DNA of 64,000 nucleotides from Rhinopithecus roxellana (taxonomy: Eukaryota > Chordata > Mammalia > Primates > Cercopithecidae). The translations under genes and the position numbers were made by a program. The DNA is taken from contig NC_044568.1 of NCBI RefSeq assembly GCF_007565055.1, positions 22,250,620-22,314,619 on the forward strand, read 5' to 3'. This document shows positions 22,932-33,504 of the stretch, one piece after another. The notes beneath the pieces are model-generated. The model saw nothing but the letters and a program-made list of their open reading frames with translations, was not told the DNA's origin and searched no databases. Position 1 is the first letter of the stretch. The number at the start of each line of letters is the position of its first letter.

Positions 22932-23389
22932 AAACCATATCTTTTGCAGCAACATAGATGAAGCTGGAGGCTATTATCCTAAGTGAAAAAACTCATAAAC
23001 ACAAAATCAAATACTACATATCCTTAGTTATGAGTGGGAACTAAACGGGGGGTACACATAGATATAAAGATGGCAATAATGGACACTGGGGACTCCAAAA
23101 AGGGAGGAGGAGGGTTCAAAAATTACTTATTGGGTATAATGTTCATTAATTTGGTGATGGGGGTATTAGAAGCCCAAACCTCACCATTATGCAAAATGCC
23201 CATACAACAAACATGTGCATGTATCCCCTGAATCTATTATTGAAAAAAAAAAAAATCAAGTAGAGATTTAGGACATTGCCATACCAAAATAACTGTAATA
23301 GTAATTGCCCTCCAACTCCCTCCCATCCCAGCTTGGTTAAGACTGTAAGTCAAGGTACAAAAGAATTGGAAGAGACATTGATCAATAGG

Positions 23390-23622
23390 AGGCACTACAC
23401 TGCTGTGCTTAGAGTGGAGACCCTGTCTCTACCCCTTGCTCATCAGGGGTCCTCAGCAAGTTCTTTAACCTCTCTAAACCTCAGTATCCTCATCTATGAA
23501 AGAATCATGACCCCTGCACATAGCCGCCAAAGTCTTGGTGACGTCAAACAAGATAATAAATGTAAAGCACATAGCACAGTGTCTGGTACAAGGGCATGCT
23601 CAGAAAATTCAGTCATTGACCC
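23390..23622 (+). mobile_element. MIR SINE
   Basis: 'caagttctttaacctctcta', 'aacctcagtatcctcatcta', 'gataataaatgtaaagcaca' and 'tagcacagtgtctggtacaa' are the plus-strand MIR landmarks in order. Confidence 0.85.
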
Positions 23623-23624
23623 CT

Positions 23625-24365
23625 TTGCCCATCGCTACCTAAGTAAAGCAAGATCAAAGAACCACAACTTTGGTTGAGGTTTTTCCTTTAGTAATGATTT
23701 TGTGCAGGGACTGGATGTTCAGGTGGCCTACCACATAAGGGCTTCATGTAATCATTAGTTGATTGTGGCGATGACAGCCACATTGTACACATTGAAGAGC
23801 TGCAATGTGTAGGCAACAAGTGAACTAAGTGTCTGTTTATGATTCTGATGACACCAGATAGAGACAGATACTTGGCCTCCTTCTCCACAGTGGCTACATC
23901 CCAAAATAGGAAATATGCATTCACAGACAGAACCAGCAGCACAGGGGGTTAGGAAGCAGATTGCTAATACTTCAAGCTGTCAGGGACAATGCAGAGCCAG
24001 GTGCGTTCTGCAGCACAGGTGAGTTGCCCCCAAGCAGCTTTCTGGGATTCATTCTTATGCAAATGAAAGATAATTGGGTGACCTGAGACCAGCAATTCCT
24101 GCTGGTTATTACTCAGCAGGATGCCAATGTGTGTACACTTCTCTTGAGCAAAGGGCAAATCTCTTCCACTTCTCCAAGATGTTAATTTCTAGGCCCCTGT
24201 GCTCTACTGAAAACCCAGCAAGGTCACAGGGCTTAGAAGCCTTATCCTGTAGCTGCCCAGATAATTCCTCCTCTGCTCTGAGAAGGTTCTTAAGTAAGAC
24301 ACGTGTGCTAGAAATGGAAGCTCAAGCTCCAGTGGATTTCACTGTAAGTTAACTAGAGTGTCGAT
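23625..24365. other. Unique sequence, nothing recognised
   Basis: No known repeat identified. Minus-strand frame 23688-23942 has no recognisable family. Confidence 0.4.
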
Positions 24366-24369
24366 CCTG

Positions 24370-24530
24370 TGAACCCATACCACCTTTGTTTGAAGTCTCT
24401 CTCCGTCTTTCCTTCCCACTTGGATTTTGACTGCCATATGCAGTTACCTGACTGTAAACTCCTTGAGGAAAGAGGAAGTGCCCTTTCATCTCTGCCTGCG
24501 TTTGTGGCATGTCATAGGTGCCTGTTCAAG
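24370..24530 (+). mobile_element. L2-like 3' fragment
   Basis: 'gactgtaaactccttgagga' and 'ggcatgtcataggtgcctgt' match the L2 section 'actgtgagctccttgagggca ... gcacatagtaggcgc'. Confidence 0.55.
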
Positions 24531-24845
24531 AAAACCTGGCATCTTGACCTGATTGGGAATCAAGAATCTGAGTCTCAGCTAAAGTCATTGGTTAGTTTTG
24601 TTCTTCAAAATCCTTACAGTGCGATCAAGGACAAGTCCTTTCCTCCACCAGGCACAGAATTCTTTTCCATCAAGAAGAAGCTTATCCTGAAAAATCAAAG
24701 GATTGTTCCAGTTGCATTCCTGCTGTTTTATGTTTTGTTTTGTTTTATAAAGGTTTCATGCCACCAGCATTGGAGTAATTCACCTTCCTCTCTTTGGAAT
24801 AAAAGCTTTGCAGAACTCTTCAAAATAAACCGTTCTTAATTTCCA

Positions 24846-24848
<3 letters not shown>
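24531..24848. other. Unassigned segment ending in poly-A signals
   Basis: Unique DNA up to an A tract. 'aataaa' occurs at about 24798 and 24825 before the tract. No parent gene recognised; a plus-strand frame of 156 codons overlaps the L2 fragment and is not convincing. Confidence 0.3.
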
Positions 24849-24876
<28 letters not shown>

Positions 24877-24877
24877 C
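24849..24877 (+). repeat. Poly-A tract, about 28 bases
   Basis: Pure A run after 'ttaatttccaggtt', 20-30 bases downstream of 'aataaa'. Could be a retroposed tail or a simple repeat. Confidence 0.9.
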
Positions 24878-24879
24878 TA

Positions 24880-25620
24880 ACAGATTTCCTAGACATGAAA
24901 TTAAATTCAAGTACTTTCTATTTACCTTCTGAGTCTGATTCATGGATACCTCATTCTAATTGCCCCTATTATCTAGAAAAATAGAAAATGTCACTTGCAC
25001 ATCTTCTTGAGGAATTCAAAGAGCCGATGAAATGAAGAGGCCCATTTGTCTCAGCAGAAATGAGATGATCGTCATTCACAGACATACCCACAGGAGGGAG
25101 GCATGTCCTCTGCTGAGCCAGGCTTCGGAGCAAATGAGTGCAAAATAAGCAAATGCCAGAGGAGTCAGTTATACAATTTCCAAATCATCCTGGTGCGTTT
25201 GCAGGGGAGTGCCATTTTGCCTCTAGGATAAGCGTTCTCATTCATTGGTTTATTCCCTTAACAGATATTGACCAGACCATGAGAGAAAGAGGTGAGGACT
25301 CCTCACATTGAAATTTTTTCCCAAAACAGGCCCACATTAACACAAGAGTATAAAATACCTGAGAAATTATCAGAAATTTATAGTTCCCTGTCACAGAGGA
25401 CTACCATCTATTTAACAACAGCTTGTGTGGGCTGCAAGAGAAGCCCCTGGTCTTATGTGGAGATAATGGTTTTTGCCCATAATATGGGAGATGCATTCAG
25501 GAGAAAGGCAGACAAGGAGAGTGGTAAAAGACACAAACTCTAGCTAAAGTTAGACTTCCCATAAATACAAATTCCAAGGATAAACGTTACAGCACTATGG
25601 TCGTAGACAAGTTATTTATC
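24880..25620. other. Unique sequence, nothing recognised
   Basis: No element assigned; frame 25292-25543 (plus) has no recognisable domain. Confidence 0.4.
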
Positions 25621-25625
25621 TTCCC

Positions 25626-26011
25626 TGATATGCTTTGGCTCTGTGCCCCCACCCAAATCTCATCTCAGTTTGTAATTTCCATGTGTCACAGGAGGAACCT
25701 GTAATTCCCAAGTGTGGAGGGAGGGAGGTGACTGGATCATGAGGCAGTTTCCCCCGTGCTGTTGTTGTGATAGTGAGTGAGTTCTCACAAGATCTGACAG
25801 TTTTATAAGGAGCTCTCCTCCCTTCACACGTGCTTCTCTTCTCTCTTCTGCCACCTTGTGAAGAAGATGCTTACCTCTCCTTCCGCCATGATTCTACGTT
25901 TCCTAAGGCCTCCCCAGCCATGCAGAACTGTGAGTCAATTAAACCACTTTCATTTATAAATCACCAGTCTCAGGGAAGTTCTTTATGGCAGTGTGAAAAC
26001 AGACTAATACA
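25626..26011 (+). mobile_element. MST-type solo LTR (ERVL-MaLR)
   Basis: Complete LTR. It runs from 'tgatatgctttggctctgtg' through 'cccacccaaatctcatctca', 'gtgatagtgagtgagttctc', 'ccgccatgattctacgtttc' and 'ccccagccatgcagaactgt' to 'gtgaaaacagactaatac'. Flanking 'ttccc' and 'ttctt' may be a decayed 5-bp target-site duplication. No internal region. Confidence 0.95.
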
Positions 26012-26234
26012 TTCTTCAAGATTGAGTTTTCTCATTTATAAAACGTTTGACATTAATAATACCTACCACATAAGGCTTTTGGAAGGATTAAAGGGAGTCA
26101 TACCTTCAACATCCTTAGGAACCTGACATATAGTAAGAATGCAAAACCTGTTAGCTGCTGTTATTATGACTTTTCTCTGAGTAGTCACCGTAGTCCACCT
26201 TCCTCACATTTAATTAAAAATATACCGAGGGCCC

Positions 26235-27262
26235 CTATTCATTTGCTTAATAAATACTTACTAAGTGCATACTTTGGCCCAGATATAGTACTTGCAACTG
26301 GGAGCACAGTGGTCCCAAATAAGTCCTGTCCTCAAAAATCTCCAGGTCTAGCTGGGAAGACAGACAACTAAATAGACAATTACAGTCCAATGTAGAAATC
26401 ACTGTAAATGGCGTAATCCCTGGCTGCTAAAGTATTGTCTAGGTAATCTTAGCCTATTAGAAATAGCTCCTTAGTGATAGTGAAGTCCAAGCTAAGATAT
26501 AAAATGTGTTAAGAGTGCTTATGAGGTGAGAGAGATTATGAGGTTTTGGGGAAATAATGGCTGTGCCCCATGAGGAGGTCCTAGAGTGGATGTATATAAT
26601 ACAAGCAAGGTGGAGAGGGAATAGCAGCTGAGAGATGAATCTGGACAGCAAAACAGTGGCCCTTCTCATTAAAGGATCCTAGAAACTTGTTAAGAAAAGC
26701 TTATTTCTATCATCGAAAGGGAATAAGTGGGAAAGTAACATAATGTGTGGATTTAAGAACATTGTTCAGGATATATATAGATCATGGATCACATTGGAGC
26801 TGATGAGGGAGAAATAACCCTGGAGGCAAAAAGACTTATTAGGTGACAATTTCAGTAACATTGGAGAAAAAGAGTTTGACTTGCATTTGGACAGTGGCAA
26901 TAGGGATAGAGAGAAACAAAACTACTTCAGAGACAGACAAAGAATAGAATGAATAGGAATCAAGAGGAATTAACTGCTATCAGGGGTGAGGGGTTGAGAG
27001 GCTTAAAGTATTCTGCCCGTGTTTCTATTCTGGGCGCATTGTGATACTATTACAGGAATGTGGGGTCCAGGAAAAACCTGGATTTAACATACGTGTTTAA
27101 GGCACCACTGGACATCCACATGGAGATGAGTCATAGGCACTTGGATGAGGAGGTCTAGATTCTCCAAGAGTGGAAACTCATGCTGGTAGAATTAATTCTT
27201 AAATTTCTATCTGGATATTCAGATGTCTCCTATGAATATTGCTCCAGTTATCACCGAGCAGA
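26235..27262 (+). mobile_element. Ancient LINE-like 3' sequence, about 1 kb (family uncertain)
   Basis: Longest copy of the dispersed LINE-like family here. It begins near 'taaatacttactaagtgcat', continues with 'tccaggtctagctgggaaga' and 'acagacaactaaatagacaa', later 'gtgaggggttgagaggctta' and 'ccacatggagatgagtcata'. Only part of the tract is convincingly similar. Confidence 0.4.
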
Positions 27263-27276
27263 TGGAGAAGGTAAAT

Positions 27277-27450
27277 GGATTCACAGAATCCTAAAATGTA
27301 AGAACTGTTAGAAATCTTAGGTCCAGCCACCCTGGCAGCCCAGTAAATGGCTCATTAATCTCACAGCCCAGACAGTGAATGGCAGAGCTGGATCTGGGAG
27401 TAGAAACCAGGCCTCCTGGCTCATGATCGAGGGCCCTGTCATTTGAAGTC
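27277..27450 (-). mobile_element. MIR/MIR3-like fragment
   Basis: 'cagaatcctaaaatgtaaga', 'cccagacagtgaatggcaga' and 'gaaaccaggcctcctggctc' resemble the common 'tagaatcttagagctggaag ... ctagtggcagagctgg ... aacccaggtctcctgactcc' repeat. Confidence 0.45.
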
Positions 27451-27459
27451 TAAAAGGTT

Positions 27460-27866
27460 CAGCCTCCTAGCAATCTCATTTCCTTGTGGGATATAAGCTA
27501 CTTTGTTCCCATTTTAAGACTTATTTTCAAAAGAAAAGGAGAAAAAAGCCACATGGCAATCATCTCAGTTGGCCTGTTTAGCCGAGTCCTTGCTAAAGAA
27601 TTATAATCCCTTTAGTTCCTTCTTTCTCCTCCAGATCTTACTACTACTAGCACATAATAGGTGTTCAATAAAGAGAATCCAATAACATCAACACTGAATA
27701 ATCACATTTCTCACTACTGAAAAAGGTAGGCCTTTCTCTCCCTCTCAGATTCTACTTTCGGCTTTAGTGAAGTTCCAAATCAAGCCACATTTGAGAGACA
27801 GACATAATTTCCATCTTGACATACATAGAAACATATGAATTGTTCAGTAATGTTAGTCCAGCTTAC
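27460..27866. other. Unique sequence around possible L2/MIR tail
   Basis: 'gcacataataggtgttcaat' near 27649 is an L2/MIR-type tail. The rest is unassigned. Confidence 0.35.
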
Positions 27867-27991
27867 CTTCTTCACCCATTGGATACTTGCTGCCAATTTC
27901 TGTAACACACTCCACCCATCTGATTGGTCACTCAACAAAGGACAACAGGAAGGAATGTCACAGGGCCGCTGAGCCGAAAACACAGTGATTT
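27867..27991 (-). other. Candidate 125-bp coding exon, minus strand
   Basis: On the minus strand, 'ttactaatgatcc', a pyrimidine stretch and 'tttttgcag' (branch-like plus acceptor) precede the block, and 'gaag|gtaagc' (donor complement at 27861-27866) follows it. The block starts with two bases of a codon and then gives 41 codons with no stop, ending in phase 0. The peptide begins ITVFSAQRPCDIPSCC and ends AASIQWVKK. I do not recognise a family. A 41-codon open stretch occurs by chance about one time in seven, so the splice consensus is the main support. It could be a chance pseudo-exon. Confidence 0.25.
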
Positions 27992-27994
27992 CTG

Positions 27995-28590
27995 CAAAAA
28001 GTGAAAGGATCATTAGTAACCTAGTGGTGGCATGAATTGGCAAAGTGATACGATATTATACACAGTTGCATATGACAGACTTTTCTAGAAGATGACAATC
28101 CAGGTGTGCAAAGAGAGAGATAAACCAATTACTAAAATTATGTGAAAAGTGGGAAAAACTTATCATGGATTTATAAATACCATTGGATAGTGTGATTAAC
28201 CATACATGCATTTGGTACTATGATGACAATGATAAAGCAATTCTACACACAACTTCTTGTAACATGCCATGTAATTCATATACATTTGCTCTTGCACGAA
28301 GAACAAGCTGGTGGGGGAAGGTATGAAGACTTAGAGCCCATTTCTGATAGAACCTATGTTCCAAAGCCAAAGCAGTGTCTTCCTTCCTAAAGTGAGAAGC
28401 ACTGTTCTGGTGTTGACAGATCCTCGTGAACAACAGGCTCAAAGACGAAGAGTAGCAATAACGGTGGTGGTAATAGGAGATGCTATCCCCACTCCAGCAG
28501 ACCAGAGCATTGGGCTGAGAGTGTTGCAACTCTTTTCAAGATTGCATTTCCCCCACCCACAACACCACATTTTAGACTTTCTGTGTGGGG
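27995..28590. other. Unique sequence, nothing recognised
   Basis: No element assigned. Frames near 28218-28691 on both strands lack domains. Confidence 0.4.
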
Positions 28591-28594
28591 GCTG

Positions 28595-28708
28595 TGTTCT
28601 GCTTGGATTCTGGTCTGATTCATCTTCATATCTCCCAAAATGTCTAACACATTTCCTAGCCCAGAGCATCTGTTCAATGCATATTTGTTGAGTGAATAAA
28701 GAAAAGAA
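28595..28708 (+). mobile_element. L2 LINE 3' fragment
   Basis: 'ttcatcttcatatctcccaa', 'ctagcccagagcatctgttc' and 'aatgcatatttgttgagtga' reproduce the L2 3' terminus. Confidence 0.7.
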
Positions 28709-28709
28709 T

Positions 28710-29232
28710 ATGGAGTGTCTAAACAGCTGTCATCTTTAAAAACTGAGGCACTGAACCAAGAAAGGTGCCAGCTGGCATAGCTTCCCTAACACAACAGCAT
28801 AAAGGAGTTCTTGAATGTCCTTCATCTCTAGGCTTCTACCTTCTAGGATCAACTCAGCCTGAATTAGGGGCTTAAACAGCTTATTTCTTTGACTTGACTT
28901 CATTTCTTTCCAAATTTCTTTCCTTGTCTGATATTGCTTCCATCTAATAATCCTACACAAAGCCTTCTCCAAAACAACAGACAAGCAAACAAAAGCCATT
29001 TTTAGTGAAGGGTTGTGAATGGATCTTAGATCTACTAAAATTTTTTCACAAAGCCTGGTTTTGGTGACTGTAGCAAGATGAACAATAAAGCTGTCCTCTT
29101 GTGTGCTATTTATCCAAATGTCAGGACAGAGTAACACTGGAGTTATTCCCGGAGGCACAGGGAGTCATGGAAGAAATGCTACATGCAGCAGTTCACACAA
29201 TGCATAACAAATGAGGAAGGACCCTGCTTGTC
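28710..29232. other. Unassigned; 140-codon minus-strand frame
   Basis: A continuous minus-strand frame spans 28736-29158. Its product has no motif I recognise, and no splice-bounded exon or ribosomal start context supports it. It could be a worn fragment of a retroviral-like internal region belonging to the MaLR cluster downstream, but I cannot show that. Confidence 0.25.
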
Positions 29233-29235
29233 AAC

Positions 29236-29435
29236 CATGTTACATGCTGCAGCCAGTCTCCAAAATTGCCCCACAATAACCCAGACCCTCTGATAGGCAT
29301 GCCCTTGTGCAGTCTCCTTCTATGGGACTATGAGCTGGCTCTGCATAACAATGAAACAGCAGAACGGACACTATGTGAACCATGAGAGAGGGACTTCCAC
29401 CCTGGTCGGTCCAAAAGGCAAAGCATTGAACCAAA
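29236..29435 (+). mobile_element. MLT1 (older type) LTR, 5' part
   Basis: 'gccagtctccaaaattgccc', 'ctgataggcatgcccttgtg', 'gctggctctgcataacaatg' and 'gacttccaccctggtcggtc' follow an MLT1D/J-like LTR. It is interrupted by the MaLR internal/LTR unit and continues at about 30175. Confidence 0.6.
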
Positions 29436-29439
29436 GAAA

Positions 29440-29834
29440 ATTACTATTGAGCCTTAAGATTCACTGGTATTTGCCTTTTTATATAAACTTGCTTGGAACC
29501 CATCACTACTTTCTTTTTTCCAATTTCTCCCTTTTAGAAAGGGAATGCCTATCCTACACCTGTCCCACCGCTGTATTTTGGAAGCACGTAATTTATCTTA
29601 TTTCATAGGTTCACAGCTGCAGACAAATGTTGCCCCAGGATGAATAGCACTTTGAATCTCACCCATACTGATTGTGTCTCAGGATGAATAGTATCCTGAG
29701 TCTCACTCATACTTATTTAGATGAAAATTTGGACTTTAGACCTCAGAATTTATGCTGAATCAAGTTAAGATGTTGGAGGTTGCTGGTATAGAATGAATGT
29801 ATTTTGCATGCATTTTGCAGGATCAGCAGTAGAA
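29440..29834 (+). mobile_element. MaLR internal region, 3' end
   Basis: 'gggaatgcctatcctacacc', 'tgtcccaccgctgtattttg', 'caagttaagatgttggaggt' and 'gaatgtattttgcatgcatt' match the 3' end of THE1/MST/MLT1-type internal sequence, which joins directly to the LTR at 29835. Non-coding remnant of a non-autonomous endogenous retrovirus-like element. Confidence 0.75.
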
Positions 29835-30169
29835 TGTTATGGGCTCAATGTTTTTGTTCGCCAAAATTCACATATTAAAGCACTAACCCACAATGTGATA
29901 GTATTCAGAGGTGGGGCCTATGGGAGGTAATTAGGTTTAGATGATATCATGAGGGATTGTTCTTCTAAGAAAAGGAAAAGAAAGCAGAGCTCTCTCTTTG
30001 TTTCTCCCATGTGAAGACACGGTGAGAGGACTGTTGTCTGCAAGCCATGAAGAAGATCCTCACCAGGAACCGAACGTACTGGTTTCCAGGACTTTGAGAA
30101 ATGAAGATCTGTGGTTTAAACCACCCCATCTGTGATATTTTGTTATAGCAGCATAAGTGCACTAATACA
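29835..30169 (+). mobile_element. MLT1A/B-type 3' LTR
   Basis: Starts 'tgttatgggctcaatgtttt', then 'acccacaatgtgatagtatt', 'gggaggtaattaggtttaga', 'catgtgaagacacggtgaga' and 'cctcaccaggaaccgaacgt', ending 'gtgcactaataca'. It is the 3' LTR of the internal segment upstream; no 5' LTR partner is visible. Confidence 0.88.
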
Positions 30170-30174
30170 GGAAC

Positions 30175-30575
30175 CCTGCAGCTTATCTTGTGCTTTTTGA
30201 ATGCTTGCTCTAGGAGAAGTTGACTGCCATGTCAAAAGTTCAAATACTTGATATTACTGTGCTGTGAGAAAGCTCCAGACAACCAGGTGGAGAAGTTGTG
30301 TGGATGGAGAGAGAGGTGTCAATCCATTTCCAGCTCTTTCAGCCTTCCAAGTGAGGTGCCAGACAGGGGGCTAAAGAGGTCATCTTGGACACCTAATCCA
30401 TTCAAATCTTCATATAACTCCAGCCATCTGACTACATGGCAGGAAATAACAAGTAAGAATACCTAAATGAATTCAATCAACCCACAGAATTGTAAGAGAT
30501 AGTAGTAAGTTGTTGCTATATGCCACTAAATATTAGGATGTCATGTTACTCAGCAATAGATAACTGGAATGTTAT
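30175..30575 (+). mobile_element. MLT1 (older type) LTR, 3' part
   Basis: Continuation of the LTR begun at 29236: 'gcttgctctaggagaagttg', 'gtggatggagagagaggtgt', 'ctccagccatctgactacat', 'gttgctatatgccactaaat' and 'ctcagcaatagataactgga' are the MLT1 3' half in order. Confidence 0.75.
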
Positions 30576-30579
30576 AAAC

Positions 30580-31755
30580 AGGGGTGGAAAAGATATTTGC
30601 CATGTATCTCACCAATGAATTACCCTTAACCACATATAACCATCCTGGGTATTATGAACGCCATCTCACCCTACAACAGAAAAAGGTAAGACTCTTGCTG
30701 AAAGTGTACAGCCAATAATACCCTGGGTATGGATGGAATCCAGCAGTGCTGCCTTCATAGCCCATGTACCTTCTGTTTTCCTTCTCTAGTCTTCTGTTAA
30801 TAATGCAGCTGTTACTGTGGCCAGCATGTTTAGAAAGGTTGACTTCTGAAATCTGTAAAACACTTATTGAACTCCCCACTTTGTCTTGCATTCTTTACCT
30901 CCCTGCAAAATGTTTCCTATAGAAATCCTTTCTCCAAAAGCCTGTGCAGTCAATCAAAAATCTTTGGAAGAAAAGCAAAAATAGACAGTGAATTGTCTAT
31001 GAATTCTAATCACTGCAAACATTAGAGAAAGAGGGACTGTGGATTCTGTGAAAAATTTTGGTATACAATTATATCATGTTTCTTAGAAAATAAAATGAAC
31101 ATACAAAATCCAAGTTGTTCTTTATGCTTTCAGCGTAGTTGATGGAGCTAAGACGGCTTTGCGGGCTATAGCGGGTTGTCTGTTTCTGCATTCTCTGCAC
31201 TGGCCTTCATGGCTGGAATGTTCATTTTCCTTCATTTTCCCCACAGCTCATGATTCCCCCAGACTTGGGATCATGTGTTCCCCTCTGAGCCAGGAAACTA
31301 CACTCCAGCCTTGCTGCACCCACTTCCTACCTACTCTCAGGACTTCTCTCTGCCATCTTCCCAGCTCTGCACACCATCATGGGCTGTCTTCAAATACAGC
31401 GCCATTGTCATCTATCAGCCCGTCCATCACTGTGCTTGGCTGCCCACAGCACTAAGCCTCTTAGGGGTTCAGACAGTACATGCCATATACTATTTCAGAG
31501 AGACTAGAAATCAGGAAAAAGAACACCGTGAAGCCCGAGTGCATAAAGTGGAATGAAGGACATACTCGGTAAGCATACCAAAATCAAGTCAGGGGCGGAT
31601 GCAGCTGTGACTGTGGCAGCTCCCTTTTGTTGAACTCTGATTGTGTGGAAGGCTCAGTACATGCAGAGCCATATCCTTCCTTTTGCCACTTTCCCTCTCT
31701 TAGGATTTCCATTAAAATGGAAAGAGTTGCCAATGAAGGGAGCAGCACAGCCCAA
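30580..31755. other. Unique sequence, nothing recognised
   Basis: Repeat-poor. 31140-31480 is pyrimidine-rich and GC-richer, with overlapping plus-strand frames of 93-98 codons but no recognisable domain. Confidence 0.4.
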
Positions 31756-31759
31756 GGAG

Positions 31760-31880
31760 ATAGAGTTTCTCCATTTTACAGATGGAGAAACTGAGGCTGA
31801 ATGGCATATGCCCAAGTGCATACAGCAAAGAAGTAGCATAACTGGGCTAGATCAATAAATCCACTCCTTTTTCCCCAGGT
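31760..31880 (-). mobile_element. MIR fragment
   Basis: 'ccattttacagatggagaaa' and 'ctgaggctgaatggcatatg' are a clear reverse MIR core; the rest is decayed. Confidence 0.75.
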
Positions 31881-31983
31881 TTAAGAACCCACCGGGAGGC
31901 CCACTCCCCAGGGCAAAGCATGCCTATTCCCGTGGTGTGTGACTACTGATAATTTCTACTTTTTGATAAAAACACAACGGAAA

Positions 31984-32304
31984 GGCCAGCTGCAGTGGCT
32001 CATGCCTGTAATCTCAGCAGTTTGGGAGGCTGAGGTAGGAGGCTCACACGAGCTCAGGAGTTCAAGACTAGCCTGGGCAATACGGCGAAACATATATATA
32101 CATATATACACACACATATACATATATATACATATATACACACATACATACGTACACACACACACACACACACATATATATCGTTTGAGCCTGGGGGGTC
32201 GAGGCTGCAGTGAGCCAAGATCACGCCGCTGTACTCCAGCCTGGGTGGCAAAGTGAGACCCTGTCTCAAAAACAAAACAACACAAAACAAACAAACAAAA
32301 AAAC
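31984..32304 (+). mobile_element. AluJ-like with centre replaced by microsatellite
   Basis: Left monomer 'ggccagctgcagtggctcat' to 'agcctgggcaatacggcgaa', then 90 bp of TA/CA repeat, then right-monomer end 'gaggctgcagtgagccaaga' and tail of CAAAA units. The first half of the right monomer is missing. Confidence 0.93.
32092..32181. repeat. (TA)n(CA)n microsatellite inside Alu
   Basis: Alternating 'atatatatacatatatacac' type units, about 90 bp, at the Alu central A-rich position. Confidence 0.95.
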
Positions 32305-32309
32305 ACCAC

Positions 32310-32750
32310 AATGGGAAATTTCAGATATTTTGGAAATAGCTGATTAAAGCAAACTATAATTAAATGTTTATATATTACTCTTGTATAAACAAGTGAAATA
32401 TCAGGTTTTTAAAACTTTTCTTTGGCGAAGAAGTTGAACAACGGCCATCCACTTTTCTAGTGGTCTAGAAATACCAATTTGCTTTGTTGATGTTGCTCTG
32501 TGCAGGCAGGAGAAGGGGCCACACATATGCAGCCATCCCTGGGAGTCTGCAGATGGGGGCTTCTTCCTTTTTTGGGCATCATATGTTTCTGACATTGTTG
32601 AAGGGATGATTAAACTCAATTAATAATCTCCATTGGGTGTTTTTCTTTCCTGTTATTGCAAAGTTCCAAAACCATATGGTAAATCGTATTTCATAAGATA
32701 GGATTGTAGATCATAATTTTTTTTTTGTAAAAATAATGAGAGAAGCAGGA
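32310..32750. other. Unique sequence, nothing recognised
   Basis: No repeat or gene signature recognised. Confidence 0.4.
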
Positions 32751-32754
32751 AGCT

Positions 32755-32925
32755 ATTGCATGTGAGAGAACAAGACTTAAAATCAAGTTTTTCCTCCTCC
32801 AAGCTAGTTTGAGTTTGGGCAAGCAAGAACTTTCTGAGCCTCAGTTTCCTCACTATAAAATGGGGATAATAACAATTATTTTGGAGAATGACTGTGGAGA
32901 ATAATCATAATACATGCAACACTTC
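32755..32925 (+). mobile_element. MIR SINE
   Basis: 'gagcctcagtttcctcacta' followed by 'taaaatggggataataacaa' is an almost unmutated MIR centre, with decayed flanks on both sides. Confidence 0.85.
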
Positions 32926-33104
32926 ACTTATACACTCAAAAATCAATAGTTGTGATTATGAAAAGATATATTGTGCTTCTATGATTAAATAGTTTACCTT
33001 TTATTGTATATTTGCTATTAAAAAACCCCTATAATAGATGCGTAAGCATTTGTACAGAACTAATATTGACATGTGCATAAATATTAACATATTAACATGC
33101 AATC

Positions 33105-33225
33105 TTATCACATGTAATTAATATTTATCTATAAGCATTTTGCATATTTTTTTTCAGATGAGGAATCTAAGTCTCAAAGAAATTTAGAGACCCCTCAAAG
33201 TTCCTGGACTCAGCTTAGACCTCTG
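33105..33225 (-). mobile_element. MIR-like fragment
   Basis: 'cagatgaggaatctaagtct' within 33156-33180 suits the reverse MIR core; the AT-rich 5' side is only weakly similar. Confidence 0.4.
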
Positions 33226-33504
33226 CTCCCACTGTGTGGTTAAGGGATACCAGCTGCCCTCTGCTCATCCCTTCCTGCAAAATCTTCAAGGCTGGCTCCT
33301 TACTGCCTGCACAGAGGATGATGCCCAGCGTCTATCTGTAATTAGAAGAAAATATCCATAAAGAGTTTCTGAGCTCCAAATGGATTTGACACAGTGGCCT
33401 TTTAAATCAAACTCTTACTACGATTATCTTCATTTCTATTTAGTAGTTTTTCTAAGTAAGCCATGCTTTCAGAGGCACCTAATGCAAAGTGACAACCTTC
33501 ACCA

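Larger units (their letters stand above)
22046..23253 (+). mobile_element. L1 ORF2 3' end plus 3' UTR, split by microsatellite
   Basis: 5'-truncated L1. 'acagtgtggagattttgcaa', 'cagcaatcccactactgggt' and 'ctattcacaatagcaaagtc' are the ORF2 C-terminal region. After about 520 bp of TG/TA repeat it resumes with 'gcaacatagatgaagctgga', 'tgagtgggaactaaacgggg' and 'acaacaaacatgtgcatgta', ending in poly-A (23240-23252). Divergence suggests an older L1PB/L1MA-type copy. The reading frame is broken, so no active element remains. Confidence 0.9.

Noticed and set aside
24369..24839. 156-codon plus-strand open frame
   Set aside because: Starts in an L2 fragment and ends near an A tract; no similarity to a known family recognised.
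28736..29158. 140-codon minus-strand open frame as a possible gene
   Set aside because: No motif and no supporting splice sites; kept only as a note because it could be worn retroviral-like internal sequence.
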